From Planctomycetes bacterium RBG_16_43_13 (GTDB taxonomy: Bacteria; Planctomycetota; MHYJ01): 6,660 nt of DNA. The notes beneath the pieces were generated by a model that worked only from the letters and a program-made list of their open reading frames with translations, had not been told where the DNA came from and did not search any database. The stretch covers positions 1 through 6,660 of the forward strand of contig MHYJ01000118.1 of NCBI GenBank assembly GCA_001828445.1, read 5' to 3'. The position numbers and the translations under genes were made by a program. Of the stretch, positions 1 through 5,736 are shown piece by piece; position 1 is the stretch's first letter; each line of letters opens with the position of its first letter.

Positions 1-89
1 TTATGGGGTTGGGCTGGAAGGTCTTTATACCGCTTTCACTGCTTAATATTTTTATAACAGGGGCTATATGCATATTAGCGAAAAAGTAG
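1..89 (+). CDS. nuoH: NADH-quinone oxidoreductase subunit H (NuoH), C-terminal fragment
   Basis: This is the 3' end of a gene that begins before the window; the readable codons start at base 3 and the TAG stop is at 87-89. The 28 visible residues contain LGWKVFIPLSLLN followed by a hydrophobic stretch and a short lysine tail. This matches the last transmembrane helix of NuoH/ND1, where a GWK(V)xxPLxLxN pattern is typical. NuoH is the membrane subunit that forms the quinone chamber with NuoB/NuoD and passes the redox energy to the proton channels. Its last 22 bases overlap the start of nuoI, which suggests translational coupling. The identification rests on a short tail plus the position directly upstream of nuoI, and both agree. 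Confidence 0.88.
   Translation, partial: MGLGWKVFIPLSLLNIFITGAICILAKK
59..63 (+). promoter_or_regulatory. Ribosome-binding site of nuoI, inside nuoH
   Basis: AGGGG lies four bases before the ATG at 68 and within the nuoH coding sequence. It supports the start at 68, even though this makes nuoI overlap nuoH by 22 bases. The next in-frame ATG (residue 26) would remove a conserved N-terminal segment. The spacing is a little short but acceptable. Confidence 0.55.
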
Positions 90-565
90 ATACGAGAAAT
101 AAGTGGTGGGTAAATATATACCTGCCAGAGATACTTAAGGGGATGTGGATAACGCTCAAGCATTTAGTATTTAGAAAGCGGGTTACGACCCAGTATCCTG
201 AGCAGAAACATATCCCGCGTAAGGGCTATAGGGGGGAACATAAACTGAATAAAGATGAATTCGGTAGGCCTAAGTGCGTCGCCTGCTTTATGTGCTCAAC
301 CGCTTGCCCTGCGGAGTGTATCACAATAGTTGCGGCTCCGTCCCCTTGGCCTGACAGGGATAAAGTTCCTGCGAAGTTCGAGATAGATATGTTGAAGTGT
401 ATCTACTGCGGTATGTGCGAGGAGGCGTGTCCCTGTGAGGCGATTGAATTGACGCCACAGTTTACTGTGGTTGCTCTCTCGAGAAAAGATAAGATTTACG
501 ATATGGAGAGGTTGCTGAGCAACGCCGATAAGGTATACGAAACGCAGAAAGTTGAGCAACGTTGA
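68..565 (+). CDS. nuoI: NADH-quinone oxidoreductase subunit I (NuoI), 2x[4Fe-4S] ferredoxin-type
   Basis: The product is a 165-residue peripheral subunit on the cytoplasmic side of complex I (NuoI/TYKY family). It carries the two tetranuclear clusters known as N6a and N6b, which relay electrons towards the last cluster, in NuoB, next to quinone. Two CxxCxxCxxxCP motifs are visible: C70, C73, C76, C80 and C111, C114, C117, C121. By ferredoxin logic the last cysteine of each motif ligates the other cluster. The N-terminal part (about residues 18-36, PEILKGMWITLKHL) is the amphipathic region that sits on the membrane in this family. The tail after residue 130 is short and charged. The second motif continues as CPCEAI, so C123 is an extra cysteine, and C84 follows the first motif; both are common variants in the family and probably not ligands. 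Length is normal. It overlaps nuoH by 22 nt and is followed 10 nt later by nuoJ. Confidence 0.97.
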   Translation: MHISEKVDTRNKWWVNIYLPEILKGMWITLKHLVFRKRVTTQYPEQKHIPRKGYRGEHKLNKDEFGRPKCVACFMCSTACPAECITIVAAPSPWPDRDKVPAKFEIDMLKCIYCGMCEEACPCEAIELTPQFTVVALSRKDKIYDMERLLSNADKVYETQKVEQR

Positions 566-575
566 GAGATAACTA

Positions 576-1073
576 ATGGAAACAAACATTGTTTTTATAG
601 TTTGTGCGGTTGTTAGCGTCGTATCTGCGATTTTAGTTGTTACGAGGCGGAATCCCGTCTATAGCGCCCTTTTCCTGATGCTTTGCTTTGTAGCATTTGC
701 CGTGCTGTTTCTAAATCTTAACGCATATTTTATTGCGGCTATGCATATGATGGTTTATACGGGTGCTATCCTCGTCCTCTTCCTTTTTGTAATTATGCTG
801 TTGAATCTGAAGAAAGAGGAACTCGGCAAGGAATACGGCTTCGGCAATAAGTTACTGCTCTCATTTTTATGTATGTTGTTATTTACCATCCTTGCCGCAC
901 TCGTGTATGGGGTGGGCTTTGCACCTGCTAAATCATTACCTTCTAGATTTGGTAGCATAGAGGCGGTAGGCAACGCTATGTTCTCGGACTTCGTCCTTCC
1001 GTTTGAACTGCTCTCCGTCCTAATAATAGTTGCTATGATTGGTGGCATAATTTTAGCGAAGAGGAAATTATGA
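576..1073 (+). CDS. nuoJ: NADH-quinone oxidoreductase subunit J (NuoJ)
   Basis: The product is a 165-residue integral membrane protein of the NuoJ/ND6 family, part of the connecting region of complex I between the quinone site (NuoH) and the pumping subunits. Five hydrophobic segments are visible at about 5-23, 29-48, 54-78, 92-114 and 139-161. The third contains the family's most conserved stretch, VYTGAILVLFLFVIML (residues 60-75), with Y61 at the position of the conserved tyrosine where TM3 forms its functional pi-bulge. The last helix, LPFELLSVLIIVAMIGG, is also typical. Positions 57-59 read HMM, where many homologues have glutamine; this is a mild variation. The start follows a weak GAGAG (564-568) that overlaps the nuoI stop. 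The stop overlaps the nuoK start as ATGA, so J and K are probably translationally coupled. Confidence 0.96.
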   Translation: METNIVFIVCAVVSVVSAILVVTRRNPVYSALFLMLCFVAFAVLFLNLNAYFIAAMHMMVYTGAILVLFLFVIMLLNLKKEELGKEYGFGNKLLLSFLCMLLFTILAALVYGVGFAPAKSLPSRFGSIEAVGNAMFSDFVLPFELLSVLIIVAMIGGIILAKRKL

Positions 1074-1363
1074 CAAAATATATAATATTGAGTGCGGCGC
1101 TCTTCTCGATAGGAACGTTTGGCGTATTAGCCCGCCGAAATATATTGATAATCATTATGTCGATAGAACTGATGCTGAACGGCGTCAATATAGCCCTCAT
1201 AGCATTTGCTCGGCAGTATGCGGATACGACTGGGCAGGTCTTTGTCCTAATGGTTATGGGTGTGGCGGCGGCTGAGGTGGCGGTCGGGCTTGCCCTCCTC
1301 ATCGCTATGTTCAGGAATAAAAAGACCGTCGATACTGGTGACCTTACTATGCTGAAGGAATAG
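1070..1363 (+). CDS. nuoK: NADH-quinone oxidoreductase subunit K (NuoK)
   Basis: The product is a 97-residue, three-helix membrane subunit (NuoK/ND4L family) whose two buried glutamates are part of the proton path between the quinone site and NuoN. Both are present: E33 in the second helix (IMSIELMLNGVNIAL) and E69 in the third (GVAAAEVAVGLALL), equivalent to E36 and E72 of Escherichia coli NuoK. The hydrophobic segments are about 4-20, 25-46 and 57-80. The short polar tail after residue 81 is normal. The start is the ATG of an ATGA overlap with the nuoJ stop, with GAGG five bases upstream (1061-1064). The gene ends four bases before nuoL and carries the nuoL ribosome-binding site in its last codons. 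Confidence 0.97.
   Translation: MTKYIILSAALFSIGTFGVLARRNILIIIMSIELMLNGVNIALIAFARQYADTTGQVFVLMVMGVAAAEVAVGLALLIAMFRNKKTVDTGDLTMLKE
1355..1359 (+). promoter_or_regulatory. Ribosome-binding site of nuoL, inside nuoK
   Basis: AAGGA in the last codons of nuoK lies eight bases before the ATG at 1368. This is near-ideal spacing and is the best Shine-Dalgarno match in the window. It fixes the nuoL start and ties nuoL initiation to passage of ribosomes over the end of nuoK. Confidence 0.6.
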
Positions 1364-1367
1364 CAAA

Positions 1368-3269
1368 ATGCAGAATTTACTGTTTCTAATCCCACTCTTG
1401 CCATTTATCGGCTTCCTGATAAATGGATTATTCGGCAAGAGAATCTCGAAAGGTGCGGTTAGTTTAGTGGGATGTGCGATGCCGTTTCTGTCCTTTGGAT
1501 TGGCTATGCTTACGCTGAAAGGCGTGCCTCTCTCGCAAAATGTGTTCGACTGGATAACCGTAGGCAGTTTTAGTGTCAGTTTCGGGTTGAAGGTAGATGA
1601 ACTCTCTCGCATAATGCTCCTCGTTGTTACAGGTGTTGGCTCATTTATCCACCTCTACTCTATTGGCTATATGAAAGGGGACAAGGGCTACGCCCGCTAT
1701 TTCTCGTATCTAAACCTCTTTATGTCGGCGATGCTCGTTCTCGTTATGGCAGATAATCTTGTCCTGATGTTCGTCGGCTGGGATGGAGTGGGGCTTTGCT
1801 CATATCTTTTGATTGGCTTCTGGTTTGAGGATCTGAAAAATGCAGATGCGGGCAAGAAGGCGTTCATCGTGAATAGGGTTGGCGACTTCGGTTTCATACT
1901 TGGGATGTTTTTACTCTATACGCTGTTTGGGACATTGAATATTGATGGATTGTCAGAGTTTAGTGATGATGGCTGGCTGGGAAATACCACTTTAACAGTT
2001 GCTACACTACTTCTTTTCTTAGGTGCCTGTGGAAAGTCAGCCCAAATTCCTCTCTATGTATGGCTTCCTGATGCGATGGCTGGTCCTACACCTGTGAGTG
2101 CCCTCATCCACGCCGCTACAATGGTAACTGCTGGCGTATATATGATTTGCCGACTTGGGGGTCTATTTATTTTCACACCGTTTACAATGGACGTTATAGG
2201 AGTGGTTGCAGGTGCTACTGCCCTTTATACCGCTGTAATTGCTATTGCTCAAACGGATATAAAAAAGATTTTAGCGTATTCGACCATCAGCCAACTCGGT
2301 TATATGTTTATGGCGGTGGCGGCGGGTGGCTTTGATACAGGCATATTCCACCTAACTACACACGCCTTTTTCAAGGCACTCTTGTTTTTGTCCGCAGGTG
2401 CGGTCATCCACGCCCTCAACGGAGAACAGGATATTACAAAGATGGGTGGACTAAGACGACAGAAGGGGATGGGATTTATCTTCGCTGTCTTTCTCATCGG
2501 TGCAATTGCTATATCGGGCATACCGCCTTTTGCGGGATTCTTCTCTAAGGATGAGATATTGACTAAATTGTATACACATTCGCAGCTTGATGGAGGGGTA
2601 GTGTTTGGACCAGCACGTTCGGTGGGAGAAATGTTATGGTTATGTATATGGATATCTGCTCTCATTACTGCTCTCCTTACCGCCTTCTACACATTCCGCT
2701 TAATATTCATCGCATTCTTCGGACAGTGCAACCTTCCAGAGGATAAACTACACCACATCCATAAACCCGACTGGTCTATGAAGACAGCACTTGTAGTTTT
2801 GGCTTTCCTCTCGATAATCGGCGGTATATTTGGTGGGGCGATACACTATAAAGGTATGTTGCCAGATGAGGGGCATACCTTAAATCTTATTCTTTCTCTC
2901 GTAGCTGCATTCGGCGGGCTACTCCTTGCATTTATTCTTTACATCCCTAAGAAGGACTGGGTCAAGCAGTTCACAACCTCTACCGCATTTGGCAGGGCGG
3001 TTCACAAGGTTGTAAGCAACAAGTTTTATGTGGACGAGATATATGACATTATAATCGTTACGCCTCTAAAACTCCTCGCCTTTGTCCTCTGGCTCGTAGT
3101 GGACAGGGCGATAATAGATAATCTATTCGTGAACGGTTCAGCCGCCGCATCTCAATTTATGAGCGGCAGGGCAAGAAAGTTGCACACAGGTATTGTGAAT
3201 ATGAATGCAATCATTATGGCTATCGGCATAATATTGATTCTCATTTATTTAGCGTTGAGGGTGTTTTAG
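1368..3269 (+). CDS. nuoL: NADH-quinone oxidoreductase subunit L (NuoL), distal proton-pumping subunit
   Basis: The product is a 633-residue antiporter-like membrane subunit (NuoL/ND5), slightly longer than the roughly 613 residues of E. coli NuoL. The antiporter core shows the expected ionisable residues: N169/R170/D173 in NRVGDFGF; K223 in the GKSAQIPLYVWLPDAMAGPT motif; H248 in SALIHAATM; D297 in QTDIKKILAYST; H328, H332 and K336 in HLTTHAFFKALLF; and K394/D395 in FFSKDEIL. The C-terminal part (about 541-590, with YVDEIYD and VVDRAIID) corresponds to the long lateral helix HL, followed by a last helix at about 611-632. These features separate NuoL from Mrp or hydrogenase paralogues. One residue is odd: the TM5 motif reads FVGWDGVGLCSYLLIGFW, so D139 stands where the family has a key glutamate (E144 in E. 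coli). The gene lies 4 nt after nuoK and 2 nt before nuoM. Confidence 0.97.
   Translation: MQNLLFLIPLLPFIGFLINGLFGKRISKGAVSLVGCAMPFLSFGLAMLTLKGVPLSQNVFDWITVGSFSVSFGLKVDELSRIMLLVVTGVGSFIHLYSIGYMKGDKGYARYFSYLNLFMSAMLVLVMADNLVLMFVGWDGVGLCSYLLIGFWFEDLKNADAGKKAFIVNRVGDFGFILGMFLLYTLFGTLNIDGLSEFSDDGWLGNTTLTVATLLLFLGACGKSAQIPLYVWLPDAMAGPTPVSALIHAATMVTAGVYMICRLGGLFIFTPFTMDVIGVVAGATALYTAVIAIAQTDIKKILAYSTISQLGYMFMAVAAGGFDTGIFHLTTHAFFKALLFLSAGAVIHALNGEQDITKMGGLRRQKGMGFIFAVFLIGAIAISGIPPFAGFFSKDEILTKLYTHSQLDGGVVFGPARSVGEMLWLCIWISALITALLTAFYTFRLIFIAFFGQCNLPEDKLHHIHKPDWSMKTALVVLAFLSIIGGIFGGAIHYKGMLPDEGHTLNLILSLVAAFGGLLLAFILYIPKKDWVKQFTTSTAFGRAVHKVVSNKFYVDEIYDIIIVTPLKLLAFVLWLVVDRAIIDNLFVNGSAAASQFMSGRARKLHTGIVNMNAIIMAIGIILILIYLALRVF
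3257..3261 (+). promoter_or_regulatory. Ribosome-binding site of nuoM, inside nuoL
   Basis: GAGGG in the last codons of nuoL lies ten bases before the ATG at 3272. The spacing is slightly long but usable. It supports the annotated nuoM start, whose N-terminus (FPILSVLTFLPAVAGFLL) also fits the family's first helix. Confidence 0.45.
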
Positions 3270-3271
3270 AG

Positions 3272-5725
3272 ATGGATAAGTTTCCAATATTGAGCGTGCT
3301 TACGTTCCTGCCAGCAGTGGCGGGCTTTCTCCTCTGTTTCGTGAAAAAGGAGAGGGTCTCACTCGTCAGGACAGCTGTTTTTGCTACCTCGCTCATTGTG
3401 TTTGTGCTTTCGCTTCTGATGTTTTTGCAGTTCTCGCCCAACGTTGTAGGTATGCAGTTTGTGGAGTCGCATAGTTGGATACCTCAATTCAGTATATTCT
3501 ATAAGATGGGCGTTGATGGAATAAGCGTCCTACTAATTCTTCTTACTGCATTCCTGACGCCGATAGCAATCCTCTCGTCATACCATTCCATAAAAGACAA
3601 GGGGTTCTACATCTCGCTTCTCTTCCTCGAGACAGGGATGATAGGAACTTTCGCCGCACTCGACCTTTTCCTCTTCTATGTATTTTGGGAGGTGATGCTC
3701 ATACCTATGTATCTGATAATAGGCGTCTGGGGTGGGAAACGCAGAATCTATGCCGCAGTGAAATTTATAATATACACGATGGTCGGCAGTTTGTTTATGT
3801 TGGCGGCGATTCTATACGTATATTTCAGGTCGAAGGAGGCAATACCCGGCGGCTCGTTTGATATTGTCGAATTGCAAAATACGCTCGGCTTTCTGCCGCT
3901 TTTTGTGCAGAGGTGGCTCTTCCTCGCATTTGCCTTTGCATTTGCGATAAAGGTGCCGCTCTTTCCACTGCACACGTGGTTGCCGGATGCACACGTGGAG
4001 GCGCCCACCGCTGGTAGCGTCATTCTCGCAGGCGTCCTGCTAAAGATGGGTGTATATGGCTTTCTTCGTATAGCGATACCATTCTTCCCTGACGCCGCTC
4101 ATTATTTTACACCGCATATTATGGTCTTATCGGTTATCGGAATAATATTCGGGGCGTTAATGGCGATGACGCAGAGCGATATTAAGAAATTAATCGCATA
4201 CTCCAGCGTTAGCCATTTGGGCTTCGTTATGCTGGGGATATTTTCATTTACTTCGCTGGGCGTTAGCGGCGGAGTATATCAGATGCTCAATCACGGCATC
4301 TCGACAGGTGCTTTGTTCTTGCTCGTCGGCATAATATACGAGAGGACGCACAAGCGGGGCGTGGACGACTTCGGCGGAATGGCACGGATTACGCCTATTT
4401 ATGCGACTATATTTATGATAGTAACCCTCTCGTCTATAGGGCTACCGGGGCTGAACGGGTTTGTAGGCGAATTCCTCATATTGCTGGGTACGTTTGGCAT
4501 AAGTAAGTGGTTTTCGGCAGTAGCGACTCTTGGCGTCGTCCTCGGTGCGGTGTATATGCTGAAACTATATCGGGACACAATGTTCGGAAAGGTTACGCGT
4601 GAGGTGAACGTCGGCGTCAAGGACGTCAGCCGTTTAGAGTTTTTCTATCTCCTGCCAATAGTGATATTGATATTTGTAATGGGCATACTGCCGAATATTT
4701 TTCTCTCGAAGGGTGAGAGGGCGGTGGACGCTATAGTTGGTAAGATGAAACCAGTTGTTGTATCGCAGGTAAAAAACAGTATTCCTAAAACTAATAACGT
4801 TCGAGAGCGAATAAAGTTCTCATATGGCTTTCTGAAAGAGTTCCCAAATATCTACGTAGAACTCGGCTTATATGCGGATGCCGTTGACTATAAATTTAAG
4901 TATCTTGAAAAGGTGATAAAGACAGACGAAAGTGGAAAATACATTCATGACGTAACAGATGATGATATAGCAGGAATGATAGGGGAAGTGCTATTGGATG
5001 GAGGGAATGGGTTGAGCCAAGGGCAAAAATCAGAGATTTGCGATATAGCAGTGGGAAGGACGCTCTGGAATGGAGGTAATCCTTATCATATGGGGAGGAT
5101 ATCTGGTGCTGCGCCACATATAGAGAAGCTAATCAAGGAAGAAGATGTTATTGTTCTTCGCCACGTTATCTATGTTCTTGGTGAATTCGGTGTGAAGAAG
5201 GTAGTGCCGGAGATAAGGGAATCGCTCAAGAACGAATATTTTTTTGTTCGTCGAGAAGCGGTTGAAGCCCTTGGTAAGCTTGATGCAAAGGATACCATAC
5301 CAGACATAAAGGTGATGCTTAAGGATAGGGATAGTGGTGTTCGCCAGAGTGCAATCGAAGCGTTAGGTAAGCTTAACGCAAACGATGCAATTCCCGATAT
5401 AAGAGAACTGCTTAATGATAACAAGGTAGATATATATATTCAGGGAGTAGCTGCAGGAGCTCTTGGTAAGCTTAAGGCAAAGGAAGCTATACCAGATATA
5501 GAGAAACTGCTTAAAAGTGGGAATATTAGTGTTTTAAGTAGGGCTGTAATAGCTTTAATAGAATTAGGAGCTAAAGATCGCATTCCTAAAGAGGAAGTGA
5601 TAAAAGATATAAAGATTAGATTACCTGTGTACAGGGATAAGGGATCACGTGAGCTTGGAATTGACGCCCTTCGCCAACTCGGCGTCAGCGAGGAAGAAAT
5701 AGAGAAGGCGAAGAATAAAAAATGA
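3272..5725 (+). CDS. nuoM: NADH-quinone oxidoreductase subunit M (NuoM) fused to a C-terminal HEAT-repeat domain
   Basis: The product has 817 residues, against about 500 for ordinary NuoM (509 in E. coli). Residues 1-492 form a full NuoM/ND4 proton-pumping subunit with about 14 hydrophobic helices. Its key residues are intact: E140 in FYVFWEVMLIPMYLIIGVWGG; K227 and the following PLFPLHTWLPDAHVEAPT; K258 in LAGVLLKMGVYG; H315 in SSVSHLGF; H341 in MLNHGISTGALF; and E400 in LNGFVGEFLIL. The canonical end is near GILPNIFLSKGERAVDAIVGKM (about 471-492). An unbroken frame then adds about 325 soluble residues: an unassigned charged region (about 496-613) and 31-33-residue HEAT-like repeats (about 614-770), then a final helical segment to residue 811. 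No frameshift, stop or convincing internal start separates the parts, and nuoN follows 11 nt later. The extension is more AT-rich than the core. Identification as NuoM is secure; the role of the extension is unknown. Confidence 0.96.
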   Translation: MDKFPILSVLTFLPAVAGFLLCFVKKERVSLVRTAVFATSLIVFVLSLLMFLQFSPNVVGMQFVESHSWIPQFSIFYKMGVDGISVLLILLTAFLTPIAILSSYHSIKDKGFYISLLFLETGMIGTFAALDLFLFYVFWEVMLIPMYLIIGVWGGKRRIYAAVKFIIYTMVGSLFMLAAILYVYFRSKEAIPGGSFDIVELQNTLGFLPLFVQRWLFLAFAFAFAIKVPLFPLHTWLPDAHVEAPTAGSVILAGVLLKMGVYGFLRIAIPFFPDAAHYFTPHIMVLSVIGIIFGALMAMTQSDIKKLIAYSSVSHLGFVMLGIFSFTSLGVSGGVYQMLNHGISTGALFLLVGIIYERTHKRGVDDFGGMARITPIYATIFMIVTLSSIGLPGLNGFVGEFLILLGTFGISKWFSAVATLGVVLGAVYMLKLYRDTMFGKVTREVNVGVKDVSRLEFFYLLPIVILIFVMGILPNIFLSKGERAVDAIVGKMKPVVVSQVKNSIPKTNNVRERIKFSYGFLKEFPNIYVELGLYADAVDYKFKYLEKVIKTDESGKYIHDVTDDDIAGMIGEVLLDGGNGLSQGQKSEICDIAVGRTLWNGGNPYHMGRISGAAPHIEKLIKEEDVIVLRHVIYVLGEFGVKKVVPEIRESLKNEYFFVRREAVEALGKLDAKDTIPDIKVMLKDRDSGVRQSAIEALGKLNANDAIPDIRELLNDNKVDIYIQGVAAGALGKLKAKEAIPDIEKLLKSGNISVLSRAVIALIELGAKDRIPKEEVIKDIKIRLPVYRDKGSRELGIDALRQLGVSEEEIEKAKNKK
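4757..5110 (+). other. Unassigned soluble region of NuoM between the membrane core and the HEAT repeats (residues 496-613)
   Basis: About 118 residues follow the canonical NuoM end. There is no hydrophobic segment long enough for a membrane helix. The region is rich in K, E and D and contains likely helices (RIKFSYGFLKEF; YADAVDYKFKYLEKVIK; DDDIAGMIGEVLLDGGNG; KSEICDIAVGRTLW). It has a single cysteine (C590). I do not recognise a family. It could be a helical cap or degenerate repeats of the following HEAT domain, since helix pairs of suitable size are plausible, but no clear 31-residue period is visible here. Confidence 0.5.
5111..5581 (+). repeat. Tandem HEAT-like (PBS-lyase/E-Z type) repeats in the NuoM extension
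   Basis: Five successive units are visible in the protein. They start at residues 614 (divergent), 645, 676, 707 and 740, with lengths 31, 31, 31, 33 and 31. The consensus is (I/V)PxIxxLLKxxxxxVRxxAxxALGxLxAKDA, matching the short two-helix HEAT/E-Z repeat family known for protein-protein contact. At DNA level the word GGTAAGCTT occurs exactly at 5273, 5366 and 5465, that is, 93 and 99 bases apart, in register with the protein units. The region after residue 770 (DKGSRELGIDALRQLGVSEEEIE) looks like one more incomplete closing unit. Five cysteine-free units would form a small curved alpha-solenoid. Confidence 0.85.
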
Positions 5726-5726
5726 A

Positions 5727-5730
5727 AAGG
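5727..5730 (+). promoter_or_regulatory. Ribosome-binding site of nuoN
   Basis: AAGG, within the A-rich spacer just after the nuoM stop, is six bases before the ATG at 5737. It favours this start over the in-frame ATGs at 5761 and 5764. It also gives nuoN its own initiation signal outside the coding sequence of the extended nuoM. Confidence 0.55.
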
Positions 5731-5736
5731 TAAAAT

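Noticed and set aside
455..470. Perfect 6-bp inverted repeat CCACAG-TTTA-CTGTGG inside nuoI
   Set aside because: It lies within conserved coding sequence, has no following T-run and no gene boundary nearby. A stem this short is expected by chance.
2147..2335. Small + strand open frame of 62 codons inside nuoL
   Set aside because: It is an out-of-frame shadow of the NuoL core motifs with no ribosome-binding site and an implausible Tyr/Gly/Cys-rich product.
2851..2881. 8-bp inverted repeat AAGGTATG / CATACCTT with a 15-base spacer inside nuoL
   Set aside because: It is in the middle of a coding region between two membrane helices. It has no terminator-like T-run, and one such repeat in 6.6 kb is not surprising.
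4745..5100. Possible separate start for the HEAT domain (in-frame ATGs at residues 492, 569 and 607)
   Set aside because: None has a well-placed ribosome-binding site: the AGGA before residue 569 is only one base from the ATG. No stop codon separates them from the NuoM core, so a single fused protein is the simplest reading.
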